Numbered from the stretch's first letter, positions 53,604-63,407 are shown. The stretch is 64,000 nt of DNA from Halobacterium jilantaiense (GCF_900110535.1 NZ_FOJA01000001.1:2329393-2393392); one strand, 5' to 3'. A program made the numbers and translations. The notes: generated from the letters alone by a model not told the origin.

Positions 53604-54512
53604 ATGGCTACGGAGACCGACCTCGAGGAACTGCGGCGCGGCAGTGAGCTGGTGAAGCGAGGGTTCGCGAAGATGCAGAAGGGCGGCGTCATCATGGATG
53701 TCGTCGACCGCGAGCAGGCGCGCATCGCGGAGGACGTCGGCGCGGTCGCCGTGATGAACCTCGAAGCGGTGCCGGCGGACATCCGCAAGCGCGGCGGCGT
53801 CGCCCGGATGGCCGACCCGGCGAGCCTCGAAGGCGTCATCGACGAGGTGTCGATTCCCGTGATGGGGAAGGCCCGCATCGGCCACACGAAGGAAGCCCAG
53901 ATTCTGGAGGCCGTCGGCGCGGACATGATCGACGAGAGCGAGGTCCTGACGCCCGCCGACGACGAGTACCACATCGACAAGCGCGAGTTCACTGCTCCGT
54001 TCGTGTGCGGCGCGCGGAACCTCCAGGAGGCCCTGCGTCGCATCGACGAGGGCGCGGCGATGATTCGCACGAAGGGCGAGGCCGGCACCGGTGACGTGAA
54101 CCAGGCCGTCCACCACCAGCGCAACATCAAGTCCGCGATTCGGAAGCTGGAGGGCATGAGCCACGAGGAGCGCAACATGTGGGCCCGCGAGCACGAGGCA
54201 CCCGCCGACCTCGTCCACGAGACCGCCGAGATGGGTCGGCTGCCGGTCGTGAACTTCGCTGCTGGCGGCATCGCGACGCCCGCCGACGCCGCGCTGATGA
54301 TGCACCACGGCTGTGACGGCATCTTCGTCGGCTCCGGCATCTTCGGCGCAGAGGACCCCGAGGCGATGGGCCGCGCCATCGTGGACGCCGTGAACAACTG
54401 GGACGACCCCGAGCGCCTCACCGAAATCGCGTCGAACATCGGCGACGGCATGAAGGGCGACCCGAACGTCGACCTGCCCGAGGACGAGAAGATGCAGGGC
54501 CGCGGGAACTGA
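53604..54512 (+). CDS. pdxS: Pyridoxal 5'-phosphate synthase, lyase subunit
   Basis: A 302-residue TIM-barrel enzyme that makes vitamin B6 from ribose 5-phosphate, glyceraldehyde 3-phosphate and ammonia. The expected residues are present: Asp32 (VIMDVVD), Lys89 (MGKARIGH) and Lys157 ([10 protein letters not shown]), each 8 higher than in the bacterial enzyme because of a longer N-terminus. The ammonia-producing glutaminase gene pdxT is not adjacent, so it must lie elsewhere. Confidence 0.98.
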   Translation: MATETDLEELRRGSELVKRGFAKMQKGGVIMDVVDREQARIAEDVGAVAVMNLEAVPADIRKRGGVARMADPASLEGVIDEVSIPVMGKARIGHTKEAQILEAVGADMIDESEVLTPADDEYHIDKREFTAPFVCGARNLQEALRRIDEGAAMIRTKGEAGTGDVNQAVHHQRNIKSAIRKLEGMSHEERNMWAREHEAPADLVHETAEMGRLPVVNFAAGGIATPADAALMMHHGCDGIFVGSGIFGAEDPEAMGRAIVDAVNNWDDPERLTEIASNIGDGMKGDPNVDLPEDEKMQGRGN

Positions 54513-54515
54513 CGG

Positions 54516-55346
54516 CTACAGCAGCGCGTCGAAGCCGAGGACGCGCCACCGAATCAGCACCATCGTCCCGACGACGACTAGCTGGAAGGCCCCCTGAACG
54601 CCGCCCAGTTTCGCGTTCCGCATGCCGATGTCCGCGATGAGTTCTTCGTCCGGGTTCTCCGAGGTCATCTCCCTGTACATCCTGACTTCGCCGGGCATCA
54701 GCACGCCGAAGCCGAGAACGTTCAGGACCGCGACGACAGCGAGTGCGACGACGAAGACCGGCTCGGTCCACGCGAAGTCCGGCAGCGTGGCGGCGAGGTA
54801 CGCGCCGCTCCCGAGGGCGACGACGCCGAACCAGGCCTGCCAGCGCCAGTCGTCGAAGGCGTCGAACTGCCAGCCGACGAGCACGAGCGTCGGAACGAGG
54901 GAGACGGCGGTGAAGATGGCGAGCCAGACCTGTGCGTGCGAGAACAGGCCGTTCATGCGGAGCGCGAGCGTGATGCCGCCGGCGATGGTGACCCCCGCCA
55001 GCGACGGCAGCAGGAACGCGGTCTTCGGGGTGAGCTGCCGGAAGAACTTCGCCCGGTCCTCGACCGCGAGGCCGCCGACTGCGGGGCCGAGCGCGGCCGC
55101 CATGAACACGTCGATGCCCGTCCACAGCACGCCCGTCATCACGTGGACGTACGTGTGGAGTTGCTGGCCGCCGACCGTCGCCGCGTAGGCGAGCGCCGCG
55201 ACCGGCACCAGCACGACGCCGACCGCGAACGCGGGGTTCGCGCGCCGCGCGAGGCCGGCGATAGTGCCGCGAACGGTTTCGGTCCCTGTACTCCGGGGCG
55301 TCGTCTGGCCGTCGTGGTGACCGACAGCGTCCTCCGCTTCTGACAC
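54516..55346 (-). CDS. Polytopic membrane protein of unknown function
   Basis: A 276-residue protein with about six to seven membrane segments after a soluble N-terminus of 35 residues. One His is followed by HVMTGVLWTGIDVF, a pattern reminiscent of CopD-like heme or copper membrane proteins. I cannot assign a family with confidence. Its stop is three bases from the pdxS stop, convergent. Confidence 0.75.
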   Translation of the reverse strand: MSEAEDAVGHHDGQTTPRSTGTETVRGTIAGLARRANPAFAVGVVLVPVAALAYAATVGGQQLHTYVHVMTGVLWTGIDVFMAAALGPAVGGLAVEDRAKFFRQLTPKTAFLLPSLAGVTIAGGITLALRMNGLFSHAQVWLAIFTAVSLVPTLVLVGWQFDAFDDWRWQAWFGVVALGSGAYLAATLPDFAWTEPVFVVALAVVAVLNVLGFGVLMPGEVRMYREMTSENPDEELIADIGMRNAKLGGVQGAFQLVVVGTMVLIRWRVLGFDALL

Positions 55347-55415
55347 ACCCCCGACGTTTCAGTGGCGTGTACTAATCGTTGTCGTGGCAGGCGGTGTTGC
55401 CACCGCCTCCTCGGG

Positions 55416-58253
55416 TCAGTAGCTGTACACGTCCACGGTGACGCCGTCCGCGTCGGCCAGCGTGGCCGTGTCGCCACCGCCGTTCCAGACGTAGCCCTGG
55501 TCCCAGTTGTAGGTGTAGTCGACCGACGGCGTCGCGTCGTCCGGCGTCTCGTTCGTCGTGACTGCGACCGTCTCTCCGGCCGCGAGGGTGGTCGCAGGGA
55601 ACGTGAACGTCTTGTCCGCCTCGTCGGAGAGCGTCCAGTCGGTCACATCGACGCTTTCCGCGCCAGTGTTCTCGACGACGACGTACTCGCTGCCGTCGTC
55701 GAGTTCGGTGATTTCGACGCTCGCCGTCGACCCGCCGTCGGGCGTGAACGCCGTGAACAGGTCGGCCGGGCCGGGGAAGTTCGTCGTCGCGGGCAGCGAC
55801 TCGTCGCCGCCGATGTTGTTCGTCGCGTCCGTGACCGCGTTCCCGGTGAAGCCGACGCTCGTCCCGAGGTCGGCGGTGAGGTTGTCGAAGTTCGAGAGCG
55901 CGTCGGTGTCCTCGGCCGTGCCGACGAGTACGACTGCGCCGCCGGCGGCCGCGAAGTCCGCGACTGCGCTCCGCTCGTCGGCCGTGAAGGCGTCGACGGG
56001 GGTGGTGACGACGAGCGCGCTCGCTGCAGGCTCACCGTCGTCGTCGAGCAGGGCCGGACCCTCGTCGTCGGTGAGATTCACGGTCCCCTCCAGAGCGATG
56101 CTGTCGGCGGCGTCCGTCGACTGCCCCTCCAGGTAGCGCTGGAAGTACGCCACGTCCTCCGCGGACAGCGCGAAGTCGCTGTTGAACTGGCCGTGACCGC
56201 CGTCGAACAGCACCGGCCCCTCGATGCCGCCGTCGGCGAGGTAGTCGACGACGTTCGTGACAAACGGGTACACCTGCTGGCCGTCGTTCGTCGGCCCGTC
56301 GCCCGCCTCGGCCGGCTCGTAGCCCTCGTCGACGAGCGGACCGCCCACCGCGGCGACGCCCGCCGACTCGTCGACGGCCACGAGCGGGTCGCCGCCCTCT
56401 GACGCGACGACTGTCTCGCCGCCCTCGACGGCGACCGGACTCGGGAAGAACAGCGACTCCACCGGGTCGTCGCCGGACTCCGGGATATTCGCGGGGTCCG
56501 AGATTTCCCAGATACCGCTCCCGGCGGCCTGCGCGGCGTCCTCGGCGTCCCAGTAGTCGTCGTGGGCGTCGAAGCCCGAAGAGTAGACGCGCGCCCAGCC
56601 GTCTGCGACCGCTTCGCGGTTGTAGACGTCCCCGTTCGGGAGTTCGAGGAAGCCCAGCAGCCGACCGAAGTTCCCGCGCGTCGGCTCGTTCTCGTCGAAG
56701 GACAGCGTCACCGTCTCGCCACCGAGGTGGTTCTCGGCGTACGTCGTCGCTTCGTCGCCCTTCGCTTTCAGTGCAGCCTCGTCGGTGATGCCTTCGTACT
56801 CCGCGATGCGTTCGTCGGTCGACCCCGTCTCCGGGGTGTCGATGCCGACGATGCGGACGGTGTCCGTCTGACCGTTCGAGAACTGGACGTCGACCGTGTC
56901 GCCGTCGGCGACGCTCACGACGTCGACCTCGTACTCCTCGGAGGGGTCGAGGTCGATTCCGAGGCCCTCGCGGTTCTCGAAGTACGCGGCGAAGTCGTCG
57001 GTGTTGAAGTTCGACGTCGCCGGAACGAAGGGCGCACCGGTGTTGTTCTCGTTGTCGACGATCTGGGCGTCGTTGAAGCGGAACGACGCCGACAGGGCGG
57101 CCGCAATCTCGTTCGAGTTGCCCGGTGCGTCGAAGTCGTTGTAATCGGACTGCTCGTGGAGGAAGACGACACCGCCGTCGTCGACGAACGACGAGACGGC
57201 GTCCAGTTCCGTGTCCGTGAACGCCTCGCTGGGCGTCGTGACGACGAACGCGTCGGCGTCGTCGGTGCTGCTCGGGACGCTCTCGGTGGCCTCGTAGGTG
57301 TAGCCGTTGGATTCGGCGTAGCTGGCGAACGCCTGGAAGTCGTCCCCGCCGTTCGGGGAGCGGGTGTAGAACTGGCCGTGGCCTTCGTCGTGGCGCACCG
57401 TCCCGCTGCCACCGAGCAGGTCGTCGTAGACGTTCAGGAGGAACTCCTCGTTACCGTAGTCCCCGAACTGCGTGGTTGTCGGGACGAACGGCCCGGTGAT
57501 ACCGACCACGTCCCCGTCGACTGCCGCCACCGGGATGTCGGCGTCGTCGGGATAGGAGACGGCGTCACCGTTGCCGTCGCTGTCCTGGATGGCTGCCGTC
57601 GGCTCGGCCCAGATGGCGACCGTGTCGTCGTCGGTGAGCGGCTGCTGGTTCGCGTCCAGCAGGCTCGACACCGAGTCGAGCTGGACGGCCGGAATCGGGT
57701 CTTCGACCGGGTCGTCCGGCGGTGCTTCCGGGTCTTCGCCGCCGTTCGGCGGTTCGTCGCTGGCGTGCAGGGTGATGGTGGGGTTGTACGTGTCGGTGTC
57801 GACGTTCCCGGTGTCCACGAAGAAACCGAGGTCGAGGCTGCCGCCGATGCCGACCTCCGCGGCGTTCGCGGCGTTCAGCGGCGTGCCGGTCTCGCCCCGA
57901 TAGACGTAGAGGTCGTCGCCGGCGAACGCGGCCGACGAGAGCTCCGCCCAGACGTAGACCGGCTGAGTGCCCTGGTTGCCGACGCGCAGCGTGCGGTCGA
58001 ACTCGTAGGTGGCACCTTCGGTCAGGCCCGCCTGAGCGTCGCCCAGCGCGACAGCCACACGGTCGCCGCCGCCGTCGACGTACTCACCGTTGGGGCCCGC
58101 TGCGGGCTCCAGAGAGAGCAGGCCCGCCGCGTCGTCAGACACGGTCACGGCGACCTGGCGGTCCGCGGAGGCGTTCGAGAACGCGCCGGAGCTGATTGCC
58201 GCGCCGGCACCGACTGTCGCACCGATTCCGAGCAGGAGTTGTCGTCGTTTCAT
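55416..58253 (-). CDS. Tat-exported nuclease with GATase-like modules and lamin-tail domain
   Basis: A 945-residue multidomain protein. The N-terminus (MKRRQLLLGIGA) looks like a Tat signal. After a beta domain (about 30-165) come a GATase-like module (243-420, VTTPSEAFTD and DEGHGQFY), a staphylococcal-nuclease domain (441-585, with VADGDTVDV, VRIVGIDTPET and Arg531 in NFGRLLGFL), a second GATase-like module (617-840, DGGHGQFN and VTTPVDAFTA), and a lamin-tail domain (845-945). The two modules share the same motifs, so one arose by duplication. Nucleic-acid degradation outside the cell is likely. Confidence 0.85.
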   Translation of the reverse strand: MKRRQLLLGIGATVGAGAAISSGAFSNASADRQVAVTVSDDAAGLLSLEPAAGPNGEYVDGGGDRVAVALGDAQAGLTEGATYEFDRTLRVGNQGTQPVYVWAELSSAAFAGDDLYVYRGETGTPLNAANAAEVGIGGSLDLGFFVDTGNVDTDTYNPTITLHASDEPPNGGEDPEAPPDDPVEDPIPAVQLDSVSSLLDANQQPLTDDDTVAIWAEPTAAIQDSDGNGDAVSYPDDADIPVAAVDGDVVGITGPFVPTTTQFGDYGNEEFLLNVYDDLLGGSGTVRHDEGHGQFYTRSPNGGDDFQAFASYAESNGYTYEATESVPSSTDDADAFVVTTPSEAFTDTELDAVSSFVDDGGVVFLHEQSDYNDFDAPGNSNEIAAALSASFRFNDAQIVDNENNTGAPFVPATSNFNTDDFAAYFENREGLGIDLDPSEEYEVDVVSVADGDTVDVQFSNGQTDTVRIVGIDTPETGSTDERIAEYEGITDEAALKAKGDEATTYAENHLGGETVTLSFDENEPTRGNFGRLLGFLELPNGDVYNREAVADGWARVYSSGFDAHDDYWDAEDAAQAAGSGIWEISDPANIPESGDDPVESLFFPSPVAVEGGETVVASEGGDPLVAVDESAGVAAVGGPLVDEGYEPAEAGDGPTNDGQQVYPFVTNVVDYLADGGIEGPVLFDGGHGQFNSDFALSAEDVAYFQRYLEGQSTDAADSIALEGTVNLTDDEGPALLDDDGEPAASALVVTTPVDAFTADERSAVADFAAAGGAVVLVGTAEDTDALSNFDNLTADLGTSVGFTGNAVTDATNNIGGDESLPATTNFPGPADLFTAFTPDGGSTASVEITELDDGSEYVVVENTGAESVDVTDWTLSDEADKTFTFPATTLAAGETVAVTTNETPDDATPSVDYTYNWDQGYVWNGGGDTATLADADGVTVDVYSY

Positions 58254-58506
58254 CGTTAGAGATGTCCCTCGTGGGCAGAGAGCAGCCATCCGGGGTCGAC
58301 GGGGGTTCCAGGCCGCCGACCCAGCGGATACGTGGCGCTCGCTCCGGCCCGACAAAAACCCCGGCGATGTTTCACGCCGAAATCGCCCGCCTGCGCCGGT
58401 TCAGGCAGTCCTTTCGGCCGGCTCAGCTACCGAGAACAATATAGGGCTCGCGGTGTCTCCCGAGTCCCCGAGGGCACAGAACCGTGGCAGACGGCGTGGG
58501 TCTGGG
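58254..58506. other. 253-base region between thrB and the nuclease gene
   Basis: The minus-strand element TATATTG at about 58437-58443 is the only TATA-like site seen and is about 185 bases before the ATG at 58253, implying a leader of roughly 160 bases. The frame is open to 58355, but that part has no signal peptide. No further gene is visible. Confidence 0.5.
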
Positions 58507-59382
58507 TCAGACGAACGTCGCGCCGTCGCCGACCTCGGTCGGGTAGGCGGTCGCGTCGACGCCGGCGTCCTCGAAGCCGTCGACGAGCGCGGCCGCGACC
58601 TGTTTTCGGTCCGCGCGCCGGCAGACCGCGAGCACGCCCGGGCCGGAGCCACTGACTGTGACGCCCGTCGCACCCGCGGCGCGGGCGGCGTCGCAGGCCG
58701 CGTCGTAGCCGTCGACGAGCGCCGCGCGGGCAGGCGTGACGAGGTGCTCTTCGACGCCGCGCCCGACCTGCTCGGGGTCGCCCCGGCACATGCCGAGCGT
58801 GAGGGTCGCGGCGGACCCGACCGTGTCCACGAGGTCCGCCATCGCGGCCGATTCGGGCACGACGCCGCGGGCGTCACGCGTGGAGACGACAATGTCCGGC
58901 AGGCAGACGGCCAGCGCGAGGTCGGCGTCGACGCACTCGACGCCGTCCTCGCGCACGATGGTGAACCCGCCGAGGATGGCGGGCGCGACGTTGTCGGCGT
59001 GGGCATCCCCAGAGACGGCGGCCTCGCCCTCGGCTGCCACCCGGACGAGTGCCTCGTCGGTCAGGTCGCGGTCGTAGAGGTCGGCGAGCGCCACCGTCGC
59101 CGCGGCGGCGCTGGCGGCCGACGACCCGAGCCCCGAGGACGGCCGGACGCCCTTGTCGATGTGGATGTGGGCGGGCGCGTCGAGTTCCCGGGCGACGACG
59201 CCGGCGGTGTTCTTTCCGGGGTCCTCCGGGATGTACTGAGCGCCAGCGCCCGTCACGTCGATGGTGGTCTCGTCGGCGCGCTCGACGCGCACGACGTCGG
59301 CGGGCCGGTCGAGCGCGACGCCGAAGACGTCGAACCCGCTGCCGAGATTCGCGCTCGTGGCGGGTGCGCGCACCGAAATCAT
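58507..59382 (-). CDS. thrB: Homoserine kinase
   Basis: A 291-residue GHMP kinase that phosphorylates homoserine before threonine synthesis. The ATP-binding loop reads PSSGLGSSAASAAAA, and the N-terminal VRAPATSANLGSGFDVFGVAL and the C-terminal TVSGSGPGVLAV are family signatures. The ATG at 59382 is the canonical start. A TTTTGA element lies about 29 bases upstream. Confidence 0.97.
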   Translation of the reverse strand: MISVRAPATSANLGSGFDVFGVALDRPADVVRVERADETTIDVTGAGAQYIPEDPGKNTAGVVARELDAPAHIHIDKGVRPSSGLGSSAASAAAATVALADLYDRDLTDEALVRVAAEGEAAVSGDAHADNVAPAILGGFTIVREDGVECVDADLALAVCLPDIVVSTRDARGVVPESAAMADLVDTVGSAATLTLGMCRGDPEQVGRGVEEHLVTPARAALVDGYDAACDAARAAGATGVTVSGSGPGVLAVCRRADRKQVAAALVDGFEDAGVDATAYPTEVGDGATFV

Positions 59383-59429
59383 GGCGCACTCTCTCTCGGG
59401 GCCGGTCAAAAGGGTAGCGGACGACGCAA

Positions 59430-61100
59430 CTACGTGTCGAACTCGAAGCGCGCGCCGCCCGCGTCGTCGTCGACGAGGTCGACTGTCCACCCGTGGTTGT
59501 CCGCGATCTCCGCGACGATGGACAGCCCGAACCCGGTGCCGTCGGCGCTGGTCGTGTAGCCCGACTCGAACACGGTCTCGCGGTCGGTGTCCGGGACGCC
59601 CGGGCCGTCGTCGGAGACGTAGAAGCCGTCCGCGGTCGCGCCAATTCGGACGGTGACTCCGGAGCCGCCGTCGTCGGGCGGCTCCCCTGTCGTCTCCACC
59701 TCGGGGTTCGAACCGTGTTCGACAGCGTTCCGAAAGAGGTTCTCCAGGAGGCGAATCAGTGCGGTCTCGTTGGCAGTAACCGTCGTGTCCTCCTCGACGT
59801 CTAGGGTGGCGTCGACGTCGCTGGCCGCCACGAACTCCCAGGCGGTGTGGGCGGCCGCTGCCAGCGACACCGGTTCGGCGTCCGGTGCCGTCTCGCCCTC
59901 GCGGGCGAGCGTGAGGAGGTCGTCGATGATGTCCTCCATGCGGTCGAGTGCGCCGTCGACCTCCTGGAAGTGCTGCTCGTCGCCCGACTCCCGGCCGAGC
60001 TGCAGGTGGCCGCGTGCGACGTTCAGCGGATTCCGGAGGTCGTGGCTGGCGACGCTCGCGAACTCCGCGAGGCGCTGCTCGCGGCGCTCGCGTTCGGTGA
60101 CGTCCCGAACGACGAGGACGTGGCCGGCGGTCGCGCCGTCCCGGTCGACGGGCGTGACGGACACCGACAGCGCTCGCGTGCCGTCGCAGCCGTCGTGTGC
60201 GACGGTGTGGTCGCCGGGCTGTCGCCAGTACGGCTCCTCGAAGACGTGGCCGAGCGCGTCGGCGGCGGGCGTGCCGATGTCTGCGCCCGCGAACGCGCGG
60301 CCCGCGGGGTTGGCGGCGACGATGCGTTCGCGGCTGTCCACCACGAACACGGGGTCGTCGAGTTCGGCGACCGCGGTCTCCCAGGCCACCGGTTCGAGCG
60401 TGAACAGGTCGCTGCTCACGACGCTGTACGCGACGACAGTGCCCGTCGCGACGAATCCGAGCGCGGGGAGGTTGAGCGCGGGGATGGGGCTGATTCCCGT
60501 GATGTAGACGACGCCGGCGACCGCGGGGACGAGGGAGCCAGCGAGCAGTGCCATCGCCTGCCGGCGGTAGACGCCCTGTGTGAACCAGACGCGTTCGGCG
60601 AGCATCGCCGTGGCGACGAACACGAGGGCGTACACGTACACGATGAACACGTCGAACAGCGGGCCACCGGCCGTGTCGAACAGGACGTACCCGTCGACGG
60701 TCACTTGCGTCGTGGCCGTCCAGAAGAGCGTCGTCGCGGGATAGCTCGCGACGAACGCCACGAAGAACGCGGGCGGTACTGCGAGCGCGCCCCACGCCCA
60801 TCGCGGAACGATGTCGTCGTAGCCGACGTACGCCGTCACGTACGCGAGCCACAGCACGGGGACGGTGGCGGTCCCGGCGTACTGCAGTCTCCCGAAGAAC
60901 AGCTGCGCCTCGTAGCCGGTGACGGTGAGTTCGGCGGCGTAGGTGAGCGTCCAGAACCCGGTCGCGAGGAACAGCGGGACGGCGAGCCAGGTCGAGCGCA
61001 TGCCGGGGTCGGTGCGGCGGCTCACCCAGGCTGCGGTGACGAGGAACGCCACGCCTGCGGCTGCGAGCGGCGGCGTGTACGGCGTCACCTGGAGTGCCAT
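59430..61100 (-). CDS. Membrane histidine kinase with seven-helix sensor and PAS domain
   Basis: A 556-residue kinase. The N-terminal half holds seven predicted membrane helices (about 8-240), a sensor module common in haloarchaea. A PAS domain follows (about 250-350), then HisKA with the H-box ASVASHDLRNPLN and an ATPase domain with NLFRNAVEHG, DDGPGVP and GTGFGLSIV. No response-regulator gene is adjacent. The sensed signal is unknown. Confidence 0.92.
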   Translation of the reverse strand: MALQVTPYTPPLAAAGVAFLVTAAWVSRRTDPGMRSTWLAVPLFLATGFWTLTYAAELTVTGYEAQLFFGRLQYAGTATVPVLWLAYVTAYVGYDDIVPRWAWGALAVPPAFFVAFVASYPATTLFWTATTQVTVDGYVLFDTAGGPLFDVFIVYVYALVFVATAMLAERVWFTQGVYRRQAMALLAGSLVPAVAGVVYITGISPIPALNLPALGFVATGTVVAYSVVSSDLFTLEPVAWETAVAELDDPVFVVDSRERIVAANPAGRAFAGADIGTPAADALGHVFEEPYWRQPGDHTVAHDGCDGTRALSVSVTPVDRDGATAGHVLVVRDVTERERREQRLAEFASVASHDLRNPLNVARGHLQLGRESGDEQHFQEVDGALDRMEDIIDDLLTLAREGETAPDAEPVSLAAAAHTAWEFVAASDVDATLDVEEDTTVTANETALIRLLENLFRNAVEHGSNPEVETTGEPPDDGGSGVTVRIGATADGFYVSDDGPGVPDTDRETVFESGYTTSADGTGFGLSIVAEIADNHGWTVDLVDDDAGGARFEFDT

Positions 61101-61183
61101 AAATTCCGGTGAGCGCCCACCGCGGATAGAGGTAACGGCCAGCGACCGTAACGCTAACCCGGTCCGGTGTCGGACGATTCGAC

Positions 61184-62506
61184 ATGATTGCCATCGTCGG
61201 CGGCGGCATCGCGGGGCTGGCGGCCGCGCGACGCCTGCAGGCCCGCGGCGTGGACGCCCGGGTGTTCGAGGCGTCCGACCAGGTCGGCGGGCTCGCGGCG
61301 ACCCACGAGACGGCTGGCGACCCCATCGAGGCGTTCTACCACCACCTCTCCGCGTCCGAGGAGACCATCGTGGAGGTCATCGAGGAACTCGGACTGGGCG
61401 ACGACCTGCACTGGCCCATCGGGAAGAACGCCTACTACGTGGACGGCACGGTCCACCCGATGGACAAGCCCTGGGAGATTCTGGCGTTCCCGTACCTTTC
61501 GACGTACGACACGTTCCGGCTGGCGATGCTCACGCAGACAGTCGACGTGCGGGGCGGCGTCCCGAGGTTCGACTCCTACGACAACATCGAGGACTACGAG
61601 GACGTGGGCGTCGAGGAGTTCATCGTCGACCACACGACGCGGGGCGTCTACGAGCAGTTCTTCGAGCCGCTGCTGGAGGCGAAGTTCGGGAGCCGGATGG
61701 ACGACGTGAGCGCGGCGTGGCTGCTCGGGCGCGTCAAGTTCCGGGGGGAGCGCGACCTGCTGCGCGGGGAGCCGCTGGGCTACCTCGACGGCGGCTTCGG
61801 CCGCCTGCTGGACGCGCTCGTCGAGGACGTGGGCCGCGAGCACATCGAGACCGGGACGCGCGTGACGGGCATCGAGCGCGACGAGACCGGGAGCGTCGAG
61901 ACTGTGACCGTCGACCGCGGGACGGACGCAGGCCCGGAGTCCGTCGACGCGGACGGCGTGGTGGTCGCGGCGATGCCGAACGTCCTCGAAGCCCTCACCG
62001 GCTACGAGTGCGACATCACCTTCCAGGGGACGGTCTGCTCCATCGTCTCGATGGACGAGCCGCTGACGGACACGTACTGGCTGAACATCGCCGACGAGGC
62101 ACCGTTCGGCGCGCTCATCGAGCACACGAACTTCATCGGCCCGGAGCAGTACGGCGGCGAACACCTGCTGTACGTCCCGAAGTACGTCCAGAGCCGCGAG
62201 GACGAGGTCTGGCAGATGAGCGACGACGAGGTCCGCGACCACTGGCTGTCCGGCATCGGGGACCTCTTCCCCGGGTTCGACCGCGACGCCGTGAACTGGG
62301 TGGAGACGATGCGGAACCCCCGGACCGCGCCCGTCTACGAGCGCGGCTACCTCGACATGGTGGTGCCCTACGACCTCGCGAGCGAGGGCCACGAGGGCGT
62401 CTACTACGCGGGCATGGCGAGCCGCGCCCAGTACCCCGAGCGGTCGCTGAACGGCGGCATCGTCGCCGGCTACGAGGCCGCCGACCGGATTCTGGACGGC
62501 GCGTAG
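61184..62506 (+). CDS. FAD-dependent oxidoreductase (protoporphyrinogen-oxidase-like)
   Basis: A 440-residue flavoprotein. It starts with the dinucleotide-binding motif IAIVGGGIAGLAAARRL and has DQVGGLAAT. The C-terminus has GVYYAGMASRAQYPERSLNGGIVAGYEAADRI. It resembles the amine-oxidase/protoporphyrinogen-oxidase-like family; some members are sugar mutases or desaturases. The actual substrate cannot be read from sequence. A six-base T-run at 62549-62554 lies 43 bases after its stop. Confidence 0.85.
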   Translation: MIAIVGGGIAGLAAARRLQARGVDARVFEASDQVGGLAATHETAGDPIEAFYHHLSASEETIVEVIEELGLGDDLHWPIGKNAYYVDGTVHPMDKPWEILAFPYLSTYDTFRLAMLTQTVDVRGGVPRFDSYDNIEDYEDVGVEEFIVDHTTRGVYEQFFEPLLEAKFGSRMDDVSAAWLLGRVKFRGERDLLRGEPLGYLDGGFGRLLDALVEDVGREHIETGTRVTGIERDETGSVETVTVDRGTDAGPESVDADGVVVAAMPNVLEALTGYECDITFQGTVCSIVSMDEPLTDTYWLNIADEAPFGALIEHTNFIGPEQYGGEHLLYVPKYVQSREDEVWQMSDDEVRDHWLSGIGDLFPGFDRDAVNWVETMRNPRTAPVYERGYLDMVVPYDLASEGHEGVYYAGMASRAQYPERSLNGGIVAGYEAADRILDGA

Positions 62507-62548
62507 TCTCGCCCGGTCGACTTCGCGTGCGGCGAACTCACACTGGTC

Positions 62549-62554
62549 TTTTTT
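62549..62554 (+). terminator. T-run after the FAD oxidoreductase gene
   Basis: Six consecutive T on the plus strand 43-48 bases after the stop at 62506. It is also 25-30 bases before the 62579 gene, so it may serve as that gene's TATA region instead or as well. Confidence 0.45.
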
Positions 62555-62578
62555 GTCGCCGCTGCCGTTCACCGCCGT

Positions 62579-63031
62579 ATGGTCCGACGCAGCCCCGACG
62601 ACGGTCGCCTCTCCGAGACGTGGCGGGACGCCCTGCTCGGCGGCGTCGCGTCGATGCCCGTGACGGCCGCGCTCTACTGGCTGTCCGGTGGCGGCCGCGA
62701 GTTCCCACTGAACGCCGTCGCGGTCGCCGGACTCGTCGCCGGGTACCTGGCCGCCGGTCGCGCTGCCGACACGGACGCCGTCGGCCTGCGTGCCGGCGTC
62801 GTCGGCGGCCTCCCTGCGGTCGCGTGGCTGCTCGCGACGATTCTCGGGGGCGCGACGGCGCTGTCCGGGCCCGCCTGGTTCGAGGTCGCTGGTCTCGCGT
62901 TCGCCGTCGGAGCCACCAGCACGGTCGCAGCGCTCGTGCTCGCGCTCGCCGCAGTTGTCGGTGTCCTCGGCGCGAGAGTCGGCGGCTGGGTTGCGGCCCG
63001 ACGCGGCCGGCGAGTCGGCCACGCCGGGTGA
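62579..63031 (+). CDS. DUF5518-like membrane protein
   Basis: A 150-residue protein with four predicted membrane segments (about 20-40, 47-63, 70-90, 105-130) and many Ala/Gly/Val residues. Layout matches small haloarchaeal membrane proteins of the DUF5518 type. No functional motif. Confidence 0.7.
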   Translation: MVRRSPDDGRLSETWRDALLGGVASMPVTAALYWLSGGGREFPLNAVAVAGLVAGYLAAGRAADTDAVGLRAGVVGGLPAVAWLLATILGGATALSGPAWFEVAGLAFAVGATSTVAALVLALAAVVGVLGARVGGWVAARRGRRVGHAG

Positions 63032-63056
63032 GCGTCGGTTCCGCGGGGTGCGCCGG

Positions 63057-63305
63057 CTACCGGTCTGCGGCGAGCGCGTGGTGGTAGTCGAGCGTGCGGT
63101 ACGCCACGTACAGAATCGCGTTCAGGACGCCCGCGTAGACGAACACCTGTCCGAGGCGGGCGAACGCGCGGCCGAACACGCCGAGTTCGGTGGCACCGTA
63201 CAGGAAGAACGCTGCGACGACGCCCCACACGAGGAGGATGGCGGCGATGCGGGCACCGTCTTCGACGTACATCCCGACGCTGTCGGGGGAGGGCGGTCGA
63301 CTCAC
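63057..63305 (-). CDS. Small two-helix membrane protein (82 aa)
   Basis: Two membrane segments (about 18-40 and 48-68) flanked by short charged tails. No family is recognised. A TATA-like GTAAAT site on the minus strand at 63331-63336 lies about 29 bases before the ATG. It is divergent from the TetR gene. Confidence 0.65.
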   Translation of the reverse strand: MSRPPSPDSVGMYVEDGARIAAILLVWGVVAAFFLYGATELGVFGRAFARLGQVFVYAGVLNAILYVAYRTLDYHHALAADR

Positions 63306-63389
63306 GCCACGTGGTCTCGTTTTCGGCCGTGTAAATCTACTGGGCGTTCCGGCGAGCGGTTCGGCGTTCCGAAGCCCTTACCCGCGCGC

Positions 63390-63407
63390 TGACTAACTGG
63401 TCAGTCA
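63390..63407. promoter_or_regulatory. Palindromic operator abutting the TetR gene start
   Basis: An imperfect 18-base palindrome TGACTaAC-tgGT-cAGTCA with 14 of 18 positions symmetric ends one base before the ATG. Its position would block transcription or translation start, as expected of self-regulation by a TetR protein. Confidence 0.65.

Noticed and set aside
53604-54512. pdxS without neighbouring pdxT as a sign of an incomplete pathway
   Set aside because: pdxS and pdxT are often apart in haloarchaea; absence from the window does not mean absence from the genome.
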